The position numbers and the translations under genes were made by a program. 64,000 nt of DNA from JASGIT01 sp047601665. Its GTDB lineage: Bacteria; Pseudomonadota; Gammaproteobacteria; Burkholderiales; Burkholderiaceae_C. The stretch is from contig JASGIT010000001.1 of the NCBI GenBank assembly GCA_047601665.1, positions 2,666,001 through 2,730,000 on the forward strand, written 5' to 3'. The notes under the pieces are model-generated. The model saw only the letters and a list, made by a program, of their open reading frames with translations, had not been told where the DNA came from and made no database searches. This document shows, piece by piece, positions 32,737-40,527 of the stretch; position 1 is the stretch's first letter; every line of letters begins with the position of its first letter.

Positions 32737-34635
32737 TTAGTAGCTGCCATATCCTTTCCAAGCGGCACCAAAGGCATACGCGATATATCTTGCGTCTCCA
32801 TATTTTATCCGGTACAGACCAGACAACGGATTGACATGAACATTGTCAATCATCATCGATGCACTCGGCCCACCATCCATGCGGATGGCGTTTGTTACGC
32901 CTAGCGCTTTGAAAACTTTGCACAATTCAACTGTATCAGTTGTTCCCGAGGATGTATTCGACATAAACACCAAGCGACCTTGCGGCGTTGAGCCAAATGC
33001 AGACCAACGACTTTCAAGGGTATCTGACGCACAATTTCCTTGGTTAACGATGGATGTTGATGAGCTAATCACAACCGAAGACGATGGCCAGTATTCTTGT
33101 ATACTTGAATTGGTCTGCCATGACCTAATGGTTTGTTGATCGGACGCAAAATCCACAATACGTTTTGCTCCATCGGTCGCTGTGCTATGAGTGCAAGTTA
33201 GCCCTCTAACAATACATAGTTGATACGCATTTCCTGCTGGGGTATTTTCTCCAATCGTTATTCTTCCCGCATTCGCATTGAAATCCCAGCCCTTAGCATA
33301 TCCTTTGGCAGCTCCAAGCTGATCAGTTCCAGTACCCTCATCATAGTTCCAAGTAAATCCATTTATAAGCACTTGGAAATTTCTATATTTATAGATTCGC
33401 TGGAGTGCCAACAAATTCCCGCGCGAATATTTGAAATCAATCTGCGAACCATAAGCCAGCTCTACCTTTTCCCGACTATCCCTCGCTTCCACCAGCATTA
33501 TGTGGACATTTGGAGCTTGATTAACACACCAGTTGATAATCACAGCCCCAGTGATATTGATATCATTATTGATAATGGCTTGATTTGCCGGAACTGAGAG
33601 CAAATTCGCACAGGCATCTGCACCAGCTGCCTTTTCCAGCGATTTCTTGGCTTTCTTTAGCTCGTCAACTGCAACGGATTCATTAAAGAGCCCGGTTTTA
33701 TTAAATTCGACAGATATGGGCCCTGACGCCACCCCAGCTACTGAAGCAGCACCGGCGTTAGCACTTGGCAAACTAGGCTTTGGCGTATTAAATGGCCCAA
33801 AGCTTTTGACAACTCTACTTTGAGATTTCCTCGCAAGAGTGATCGTCGCTGCCTTTTTTAGTGCCACGTAAGGATAAATATCAACCTGAGGATAATCCTC
33901 GCCAATATCCTGTGCAGCAACAGAAAAGATAACTGGCTCGTCAATACTACCTTTGGGGATGGAAATTGACGCCAAATTTGAAATATTCGCATTCAATCCG
34001 ATTGCCGGATGATAGAACAAGTAGGTAGCATCATGCTTGCTATAAACACCCGCAGCATTCTCGATCGCCACATACGCCTCACCCGCGGCATTTTTATCCG
34101 AGAGCGTTATTAATATCTTTGCATGATTGACCACATCCACAAGATCGATTGGCTCTTTTAGCGCTGCCTCTGTTACGCGGGCATTACCATTCGACCCATC
34201 AGCGCTTACTATGATCCTTTCAATTTTGATCGCTGGCAACGATACCGTCGCGATTTTTGCCGGCGCGTCACTTGGCGTCATTTCTTTAATCTCGCCCAAG
34301 CCGCTTAATACCTGGTCAAAACAACCATTTTTCGAGCAGAATGAAATCTTCTTCAGCCTGGAGGCATTCAAGCTATTCCCGGCAATGCTAGTTGCATATA
34401 TTTCCAATTGGGCGAGTTCTTTTACATCATTTAAAGTACTCCGATTGGAACCTTGAACCTCAACAGCCCCGCCCGCTCCGGGCAACGGTATTTTTGATTG
34501 TGACTCCTGCTCTTTCGTGCTGGATTTACTTTCACCGCTAGCCGCCATGAGGGTCGGCTGATCACTCCCGCCACCGCACGACGCAAGAGCAGTAGAAATC
34601 AAAACCGACGCAATATTTACTGATTTTCTGTTCAC
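32737..34635 (-). CDS. Lipoprotein with phosphodiester glycosidase (NAGPA) domain
   Basis: A 632-residue lipoprotein of distinctly lower GC than its surroundings. A signal peptide with lipobox ALASC leads to a Gly/Ser/Lys linker, then a long middle of unknown fold (about 40-370), then a C-terminal NAGPA-type domain (about 375-620) with VLINGFTWNYDEG, VNQGNC and the hallmark RMDGGPSASMMID. NAGPA-domain proteins cleave sugar phosphodiesters; the target here is unknown. I chose the GTG at 34635 because AAAGGG stands 6 bases before it; the ATG at 34650 has no ribosome site and would add five residues. It was probably acquired by transfer. Confidence 0.8.
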   Translation of the reverse strand: MNRKSVNIASVLISTALASCGGGSDQPTLMAASGESKSSTKEQESQSKIPLPGAGGAVEVQGSNRSTLNDVKELAQLEIYATSIAGNSLNASRLKKISFCSKNGCFDQVLSGLGEIKEMTPSDAPAKIATVSLPAIKIERIIVSADGSNGNARVTEAALKEPIDLVDVVNHAKILITLSDKNAAGEAYVAIENAAGVYSKHDATYLFYHPAIGLNANISNLASISIPKGSIDEPVIFSVAAQDIGEDYPQVDIYPYVALKKAATITLARKSQSRVVKSFGPFNTPKPSLPSANAGAASVAGVASGPISVEFNKTGLFNESVAVDELKKAKKSLEKAAGADACANLLSVPANQAIINNDINITGAVIINWCVNQAPNVHIMLVEARDSREKVELAYGSQIDFKYSRGNLLALQRIYKYRNFQVLINGFTWNYDEGTGTDQLGAAKGYAKGWDFNANAGRITIGENTPAGNAYQLCIVRGLTCTHSTATDGAKRIVDFASDQQTIRSWQTNSSIQEYWPSSSVVISSSTSIVNQGNCASDTLESRWSAFGSTPQGRLVFMSNTSSGTTDTVELCKVFKALGVTNAIRMDGGPSASMMIDNVHVNPLSGLYRIKYGDARYIAYAFGAAWKGYGSY

Positions 34636-35454
34636 TATAAACCCTTTCATATTAAAGAAGCACCTCTTACCACCCTAACAATTGGCCAAGTCAACAAATA
34701 ATCGATCAACGCCCATCACGAAACTCCGCCATTCAACAACACACGCTGTTCACAGAGACGAGGCGCAAATAAGTGCGCTATCACGGCAAATATTTGCGCC
34801 AAAAACAAACGTCGTTTTACTTACAATATTTACGCAACATTTACGTATCTTGATTGACTGTTTATATGCTGTCATGCGTAAAGGAATAGGCAATTAGGGT
34901 TTTCCATCTGGTCGGGCCATGAAAATTGGTTCGACTCCACCGAACCCGCTGGACTGAGTTGGCATTCAATGGACGAGCCGCCGCAGGTGTGAGACGACGT
35001 GGGCAAGGGGAACCCTGCGCAGGCGTCTGGACCCAGCTACCACGATCTGACCCAAACGCAATGGCAACGACTGCATGAGCTATTGCAGGGCAAGAAGGGG
35101 CCACGGCCTTGGTGGCTGAGATCTAGGCACTCGGGCCACAAGCTGTCGTCCGAAGCATCGTTCGTTGGCGATACGCGCTCGCTAGCGCTTGGCATCGAGC
35201 GCTCGTGACTGCGGGCAACAGTACGGCGGGGCGACCGAAGCAATACCGGTGTGTCGCCACACGCAAGTACTGCTGGAATGTCTCCTTCGTGGGCTTCCTA
35301 TGACTCGCCAACAGGCTGACTGCGTGGCCTGCGTGAATATCGATACCGCCTGAGTTTTCAGCGGTCCATGTCATTACCTCGCATGGAGCGACGCGTTTTC
35401 ACGTTTGCAGGGCGGCACGCTCAAGTGACCATGGTCTTTTCCCATGGAACGCTG
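34636..35454. other. Island stretch without an intact gene
   Basis: 34650-34900 is AT-rich and probably holds the lipoprotein promoter on the reverse strand. 34900-35450 returns to mixed GC, with many stops in all frames. It includes a possible transposase remnant near 35035-35110 and otherwise unassignable pieces. I see no RNA gene. Confidence 0.5.
34999..35130 (+). pseudogene. Possible IS5-type transposase N-terminal remnant
   Basis: The frame reads SYHDLTQTQWQRLHELLQGKKGPR, which resembles the DLTDAQWERLxPLLPGKxG start of IS5-group transposases. The likeness is lost within a few residues and the frame stops by 35208, with no catalytic DDE part. No terminal inverted repeats were seen. Weak evidence. 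Confidence 0.25.
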
Positions 35455-35793
35455 ATGCTCACTCCCCAGTTCATCCTCTCGCTTGCGGCCAAGCTGGTCA
35501 TCGATCTTTTTGCCGGTGGCGGTGGCGCGTCGACCGGCATCGAACAAGCTATTGGCCGGCACGTCGACATTGCCGTGAACCACGATGCCGACGCGATCAG
35601 CATGCACCGTGTCAATCATCCGCAGACCAAGCACTACCGGGCCGACGTCTACGAAGTGTGCCCGCTTCAGGTCACGGCGGGAGCGCCGGTCGGCCTATTG
35701 CATGCGTCTCCCGACTGCACCGACTTTTCGCAGTCAAAGGGCGGGCAGCCTCGGGCACAGGAAACACGATCTCTTCGCGCCCGGCTCAGATAA
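35455..35793 (+). pseudogene. Truncated DNA (cytosine-5) methyltransferase
   Basis: The first 112 residues of a C5 methyltransferase: motif I VIDLFAGGGGASTGIEQA (S-adenosylmethionine site), DADAISMHRVNHP (motif II), then the catalytic loop SPDCTDFSQSKGGQP with Cys C88. The sequence matches phage- and element-borne members until about residue 104, then a short unrelated LRARLR and a stop. The target-recognition domain and motifs VI-X are missing, so it is inactive. The break lies at 35775-35790, next to the end of the DUF1501 gene, marking the right edge of the island. Confidence 0.8.
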
Positions 35794-36970
35794 TCTTCAA
35801 ATCCACCGGCTTCACCCCCGCGAACACCTGCCCCACCTGCGCGGGCGACAGCCCGTACAGCCGCGTGAACAGCCCGCCCAGCACGGCGCGGTATTCGTTG
35901 AGCACGGGGTAGTCGCGGTTCTGGAACAGCGTGGCCTGCGACAGCGTCACCTGCTCACCCAGCACGCGCCCGCCCGCCTGGGCCGACAGCGCGCCGCCCG
36001 CGAGCCAGTAGACGCTGCCGTGGCCGTGGTCCGTGCCGCGGTTGCCGTTCTCGCGGAAGGTGCGGCCGAACTCGCTGACGACCACGACCACGGTGTTGCG
36101 CCAGGCCTCGGGGCCGAGCGCGTCGGCAAAGCCCGTTAGGCCCTGGCCCAGTTCGGCCAGGCGGTTGGCGAGGTAGCCGGTGTCGCTGCCCTGGCCCACG
36201 TGCGTGTCCCAGCCGCCCACGTCGACGAAGCCCAGGTCGAAGCGGCTCTTCATCAGTTCGGCCATGCGGCGCGCCACCTGCTCGAAGCCCCGGGTGTTCA
36301 TGGCGTTGCGGCTGGCGGCCTGCATCTCGGCGTTCAGGCTGCGCAGCACCTCGCCGCGCACGCTGAAGCCCTCGGCCACCGGCGCGGCCAGCGGCGTGCC
36401 CCGGTACATGCCGGTGATGACGCGGCTGCCCTGCTCGCTCACGGCGGGCTTGCCCACTGCCGTCAGCGCCATGTTGGCGGCGGGGGCCGGGCCGCGCAGC
36501 GAGATCGGCATCTGGTCGGTGAAGGCCATGGGCGAGGCCTGCGCGCCCAGCACGGCGGCCAGCCGGTTCAGAAAGCCCGAGCCGTAGTCGCGCCGCGCGT
36601 TCTGGGGCTGGCCGAGTTCGATGGCGTCCTGCGTCTCGAAGTGGCTGCGCGAGAGGTCGTCGATGCCCGCGAAGGGCAGGAAGGCGAGTTGCCGGCGCTC
36701 GTACAGCGGCAGCAGCGCGTCGGCCACCGCCGGGTGCAGGCCCCAGTCGGCGTCGAGCGGCGAGGGGTTCTGGATGGCGATGTTCGGGCGGCTGGCGGCG
36801 TAGAAGTCGCGCGGCGCGCGCGCCGTGGGCACGAGCAGGCTGGTGCAGTCGTAGGCGCCGCGCAGGAAGACGACGAGCAGCTTGGCGTTGCCTTGCGTGG
36901 GCGCGGCCCAGGCGCGGGTGGCGAGCACCGGCAGCGCGGCCAGGGTGTGGAGCAGTGTGCGGCGTTGCAT
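35786..36970 (-). CDS. DUF1501 family exported protein
   Basis: A 394-residue DUF1501 protein, related to the sulfatase/alkaline-phosphatase superfamily. The signal peptide is QRRTLLHTLAALPVLATRAWA, possibly Tat because of the leading Arg pair. Later parts are KLLVVFLRGAYDCTSLLVP, RSHFETQDAIELGQ, VGGWDTHVGQG and VVVSEFGRTFREN, with GTDHGHGSVYWLAGG supplying metal-type His and Asp. Function is unknown; DUF1501 and DUF1800 genes usually occur side by side, as here. The last bases overlap the truncated methyltransferase frame, so its extreme C-terminus borders the island. Confidence 0.9.
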   Translation of the reverse strand: MQRRTLLHTLAALPVLATRAWAAPTQGNAKLLVVFLRGAYDCTSLLVPTARAPRDFYAASRPNIAIQNPSPLDADWGLHPAVADALLPLYERRQLAFLPFAGIDDLSRSHFETQDAIELGQPQNARRDYGSGFLNRLAAVLGAQASPMAFTDQMPISLRGPAPAANMALTAVGKPAVSEQGSRVITGMYRGTPLAAPVAEGFSVRGEVLRSLNAEMQAASRNAMNTRGFEQVARRMAELMKSRFDLGFVDVGGWDTHVGQGSDTGYLANRLAELGQGLTGFADALGPEAWRNTVVVVVSEFGRTFRENGNRGTDHGHGSVYWLAGGALSAQAGGRVLGEQVTLSQATLFQNRDYPVLNEYRAVLGGLFTRLYGLSPAQVGQVFAGVKPVDLKII

Positions 36971-36982
36971 AAGGCACCTTTT

Positions 36983-37039
36983 GGAGTCAAATCGGCCTCT
37001 AGCCTAGGAGGGACAAGCGCTAGCAGCTATGAAAACAGT
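36983..37039 (+). repeat. Dispersed repeat copy between DUF1501 and DUF1800 genes
   Basis: GAGTCAAATCGGCCTCTAGC, CTAGGAGGGACAAGCGCTAG, CAGCTATGAAAACAGTAG. It is among the cleanest copies of the long form and is used here as the reference. It fills the gap between two same-strand genes of one likely operon. Confidence 0.8.
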
Positions 37040-37045
37040 AGTGGT

Positions 37046-38617
37046 TCAGCACGCCATCATCTCGGGCGATGAGAGCAGGTAGCTGTTCCAGTCCTGCGGG
37101 TTTTTCGCCTCGGCCAGCGCGGCGCGCGTGGCGGGGGCCAGGGTGGGCAGCCAGGCCTGCACCACGGGCGATGCGGCCAGGGGCGGGTAGGGCGGCTTTT
37201 CCAGCGGCGCGCCGGGGCTGGTGCGGAACAGCACCGCGCCGCTGGCGCCGAGCGCGCGGGCGATCTCGAAGCGCGTGGTCATCTGCCCCGCGCTGGCCCA
37301 GGCGGACTGGGTGAGGGGGTAGCCGTCGGGCGTTTCGTGGCCGTACAGGGGCTCGCCCATGCGGTTGATCCAGCCCAGCAGCGGGGTGGGGTTGGCGATC
37401 ACGCGCTCGCCATACGCCAGCCGCACGCCCGCGAGCGCGTAGCGCACCGGGTCGCGGAACTTGCGGCCCAGCGACGCGGCGAACTCGGGCGCGGTGAACA
37501 TCGCCTCCAGCACGGCGGCGATGTGGCCGTCGCTGTGCTGATAGCGCTCGGCCATGCGCTGCACCAGCGCGGGCGGCGGCGCGTCGGCCACGAAATGGGT
37601 GGCGAGCCTGGCGGCGATGTGGCGCGCCGTGGCGGGGGCGTGGGCCAGGCGGTCCAGCGCCTCGTCCACCTCGGCCAGGCCGCGCGCGTGCAGCGGCTGG
37701 CCCAGCAGGGTCTTGGGGCCGTAGTCGTGCCGCGCGGGGTTGAACTCGAACAGGCCGTCGCGCCGGTAGTCGGGCATCAGCTGCGGGCGCAGGCGCGGGG
37801 GCTCGTCCAGGGGGCGGAAGCTGACGCCCACGCCGGTGAGCACGCGCGCCAGCTCCTGCACGTCGGCCTGGGTGTAGCCGCTGCCCACGCCCAGGGTGTG
37901 CAGTTCCATCAGTTCGCGCGCGTAGTTCTCGTTGATGCGGGCGCTGGCGTTCTGCGCGTTGTCCAGGTAGCGCAGCATGGCCGGGTGGCGCAGGTTGGCG
38001 CCCAGCAGGTCGCGGAAGCGCCCCAGCGCGTGGGGGCGGATGGCCGTGTCCTCGTAGTCCGCCAGCAGCGCGCGCAGGTTGGCCTTGCGCAGGCTCACGC
38101 TGAAGTGGTTGGCCCAGAACCAGGTCATCTGTTCCAGCAGCTGGTGGGGCGAGTACAGCGCGCGCAGCACGAAGCGCTGGCGCGTCTCGCGCGCGAGGTC
38201 GTTCAGCGCGCGCTGGTAGTCCTGGCGCGCGGCGCGCTTGGCGTCTTCGTCGGGCTGGGCGTCGGCGGCCTTGCGCTGGTCTTCGAGCGCGAGCACCAGC
38301 GGCACGAAGGGTTCGCGCGTGATGCGCAGGGCGGCGATCTGCGCCTGGGCCTCGGGTGGCAGGACAGTCTGGCCCCGGGGCGGCGCGTGCAACTGCCCGG
38401 CCAACCAGCGCGGCAGGCCCTCGCCACGCAGCCGTGCCAGGTCTTGCGGGCTGGCGCCCCAGGTCACGCGGTTCAGCCAGCGCAGGCGCGCGGCGCCGTC
38501 GGGCGCGTCAGCCAGCGCCAGCGGCGGGGGCGCCGTAGTTGTCGCGCAGCCCGTGGCGAGCAGCGCGGTACCGCCGAGCGTGGCGAGCAGCAGATTCCGG
38601 CGGGGCAGAGAGTGCAC
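37046..38617 (-). CDS. DUF1800 family lipoprotein
   Basis: A 523-residue DUF1800 protein. The signal peptide ends GTALLATGC, a lipobox, so it is probably a lipoprotein. Conserved parts are LNRVTWGASPQDLARLRGEG, MTWFWANHFSVSL, YEDTAIRPHALGRFRDLL, NENYARELMELHTLG and PPRL(R)PQ. The GTG at 38617 has a perfect AAGGAGG ribosome site 6 bases upstream, which decides the start; the much longer open frame upstream is a shadow of the dienelactone hydrolase gene. Function unknown; paired with DUF1501. Confidence 0.9.
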   Translation of the reverse strand: MHSLPRRNLLLATLGGTALLATGCATTTAPPPLALADAPDGAARLRWLNRVTWGASPQDLARLRGEGLPRWLAGQLHAPPRGQTVLPPEAQAQIAALRITREPFVPLVLALEDQRKAADAQPDEDAKRAARQDYQRALNDLARETRQRFVLRALYSPHQLLEQMTWFWANHFSVSLRKANLRALLADYEDTAIRPHALGRFRDLLGANLRHPAMLRYLDNAQNASARINENYARELMELHTLGVGSGYTQADVQELARVLTGVGVSFRPLDEPPRLRPQLMPDYRRDGLFEFNPARHDYGPKTLLGQPLHARGLAEVDEALDRLAHAPATARHIAARLATHFVADAPPPALVQRMAERYQHSDGHIAAVLEAMFTAPEFAASLGRKFRDPVRYALAGVRLAYGERVIANPTPLLGWINRMGEPLYGHETPDGYPLTQSAWASAGQMTTRFEIARALGASGAVLFRTSPGAPLEKPPYPPLAASPVVQAWLPTLAPATRAALAEAKNPQDWNSYLLSSPEMMAC

Positions 38618-38713
38618 GACGGGCCTCCTTGGTGGGAGCAGGGTTGACCCCTGCGCGCTGGAGCGGGTTCCCCTAAACTGCCGCCTTTGCTTTTTTTCAC
38701 CAGGAGCCCCTTG

Positions 38714-39610
38714 ATGTTGCGAGAAGACCTGAAGTCCGAATTCAACGCCCTGCTGCCCGGCCACAGCGGCGAACAGGGGGCCACGCGCCGCACCGCGCTG
38801 CAGGCCGCCGTGGGCCTGGGCTACGCGGCGGCCGCCGCGCCGCTGATGGCGCAGAACGCCATCCACACCAGCGCCGAGGGGCTGGACGCGGGCTGGGTGA
38901 AGTACACCGTGGACGGCTTCGACGTGCCCGCCTACCGCGCCGCGCCCGCGGGCAAGAAGAACCTGCCCGTGGTGCTGGTGGTGCAGGAGATTTTTGGCGT
39001 GCACGAATACATCGCCGACACCTGCCGCCGCTTCGCGCAGCAGGGCTACCTGGCCATCGCGCCGCAGTTGTACGCGCGCCAGGGCGATGCCTCCACCTAC
39101 ACCGAGATCGCCAAGCTCATGGCCGAACTGGTCTCCAAGGTGCCCGACGCGCAGGTCCTGGCCGACCTGGACGGCGCGGTGCGCTGGGCGGGCGCGCACG
39201 GCGGCGACCTGGCGCGCGTCGCCGTCACCGGCTTCTGCTGGGGCGGGCGCATCACCTGGCTGTACGCGGCGCACGGCCCCGTGAAGGCGGGTGTGGCCTG
39301 GTACGGCCGCCTGGTGGGCCAGGCCAGCGCGAACAACCCCCGCCACCCCGTGGACGTGGCCGCCAGCCTGAAGGCGCCCGTGCTGGGCCTGTACGGCGGG
39401 GCGGACACGGGCATCCCCCTTGACACGATCGATAAGATGAAAGCGGCCCTGGCGAACGGTTCCCCCGCCGCCAGGGCTTCGGAGTTCGTGGTCTACCCCG
39501 ACGCGCCCCACGCCTTCCACGCCGACTACCGCCCCAGCTACGTCAAGGCGGCGGCGGAAGACGGCTGGAAGCGCTGCCTCGCCTGGTTCAAGGCGCACGG
39601 CGCGGCGTAG
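38714..39610 (+). CDS. Dienelactone hydrolase family protein with Tat-like leader
   Basis: A 298-residue alpha/beta hydrolase. An N-terminal stretch with TRRTALQAAVGLGYAAAAAP suggests Tat export, though about 28 residues precede the Arg pair. The catalytic triad of the family is Cys in TGFCWGGR, Asp in YGGADTGIP and His in PHAFHADYRPSY. Such enzymes hydrolyse dienelactones or related esters; the substrate is unknown. The start ATG at 38714 has AGGAGC upstream. Divergent from DUF1800. Confidence 0.88.
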   Translation: MLREDLKSEFNALLPGHSGEQGATRRTALQAAVGLGYAAAAAPLMAQNAIHTSAEGLDAGWVKYTVDGFDVPAYRAAPAGKKNLPVVLVVQEIFGVHEYIADTCRRFAQQGYLAIAPQLYARQGDASTYTEIAKLMAELVSKVPDAQVLADLDGAVRWAGAHGGDLARVAVTGFCWGGRITWLYAAHGPVKAGVAWYGRLVGQASANNPRHPVDVAASLKAPVLGLYGGADTGIPLDTIDKMKAALANGSPAARASEFVVYPDAPHAFHADYRPSYVKAAAEDGWKRCLAWFKAHGAA

Positions 39611-39633
39611 CCCACGGCTTTCCCATCCACCAG

Positions 39634-39652
39634 CGCCCTTTGGGGCGTTTTT
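39634..39652 (+). terminator. Rho-independent terminator after dienelactone hydrolase
   Basis: CGCCC (39634-39638), a four-base loop, GGGCG, then TTTTT. The hairpin is short but GC-rich, with an immediate T-run. A dispersed repeat copy begins straight after it. Confidence 0.75.
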
Positions 39653-39700
39653 CGTTTCCAGCGCTTGTGCAGCAAGCGCCAGCAGCTATGACCTTGATAG
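39653..39700 (+). repeat. Dispersed repeat copy overlapping the ZIP gene start
   Basis: TCCAGCGCTTGTGCAGCAAG, CGCCAGCAGCTATGACCTTG, ATAGCAATCC. The tail AGCAGCTATGA of the repeat includes the ATG used as the start of the metal transporter, and the first codons (MTLIAI) fall inside it. Confidence 0.7.
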
Positions 39701-40518
39701 CAATCCTCCTCGCCACCCTGGCCGCCGGCATCGGCAGCGTGTGGGTGGCCGCCTTCCTCATGCGCGCGGGCCTGGGCGACCCGTCCCGTGCCGTGGGGCC
39801 GCAGCAGCTGTTGAGCCTGGCGGCGGGCGCGCTGCTCGCCACCGCCTTCATGCACCTGCTGCCCGAGGCGTTCGAAGGCCCCGCCGACGCGCACCCGCTG
39901 TTCGCCACGCTGCTAGTGGGCGTGGTGTTCTTCTTCCTGCTCGACAAGGCCGAGTTGTGGCACCACGGGCACGAGCACCACCACGACCACGGCGATCACG
40001 GAGGCCACGGGCACGGCCATGACCATGGCCATCAGGGGCACGACCACCACCACGCCCCGCGCACCGGCGGCTGGGCCGTGCTCACGGGCGACAGCGTGCA
40101 CTGCTTCGGCGACGGCGTGCTGATCGCCTCCGCCTTCGTGGCCGACCTGCGGCTGGGCCTCGTCGCGGCGGTGTCGGTGCTGGCACACGAGGTGCCGCAC
40201 CACATGGGCGACCTGATGGTGCTGCGCCAGACCAGCGCCAGCCGCCGCATGGCGCTGGTCAAGGTATCGCTCGCGGGCGCGGTGACGGCGCTGGGCGGGC
40301 TGGCGGGCTACTTCCTGGTGGGGCGGCTGCACGAGTGGCTGCCGTACTTCCTGGCCGTGGCGTCCAGCAGCTTCATCTACGTGGCGCTGGCCGACCTGAT
40401 CCCGCAACTCCAGCGCCGCCTGACCGCGCGCGAGACGGTGGTGCAGGTAGGCTTCCTGCTGCTGGGCATGGTGCTGGTGATGGTGATGAGCGGGGCCATA
40501 CACGAGCACGGGCACTGA
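39688..40518 (+). CDS. ZIP-family metal transporter
   Basis: A 276-residue ZIP transporter, likely for zinc or another divalent metal. About eight membrane segments, a long His-rich cytoplasmic loop (about 105-135, HEHHHDHGDHGGHGHGHDHG) and the metal-path motifs HCFGDGVLIASAF and LAHEVPHHMGDL. The ATG at 39688 lies inside a repeat copy and has no strong ribosome site of its own, so translation start may depend on that element. Confidence 0.9.
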   Translation: MTLIAILLATLAAGIGSVWVAAFLMRAGLGDPSRAVGPQQLLSLAAGALLATAFMHLLPEAFEGPADAHPLFATLLVGVVFFFLLDKAELWHHGHEHHHDHGDHGGHGHGHDHGHQGHDHHHAPRTGGWAVLTGDSVHCFGDGVLIASAFVADLRLGLVAAVSVLAHEVPHHMGDLMVLRQTSASRRMALVKVSLAGAVTALGGLAGYFLVGRLHEWLPYFLAVASSSFIYVALADLIPQLQRRLTARETVVQVGFLLLGMVLVMVMSGAIHEHGH

Positions 40519-40527
40519 GCCACCGCG

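Noticed and set aside
34926..34940. GGTTCGACTCC, like the T-loop of a tRNA
   Set aside because: The flanks do not form a T-stem, and no anticodon or acceptor stem is found upstream. It may be chance or a tiny tRNA relic; not supportable.
37046..39598. An 850-residue reading of the DUF1800 frame
   Set aside because: The added N-terminal part is antisense to the dienelactone hydrolase gene; the GTG at 38617 with AAGGAGG marks the real start.
39990..40060. Dense CAC/CAT repeats that look like a tandem DNA repeat
   Set aside because: They simply encode the His-rich loop of the ZIP transporter.
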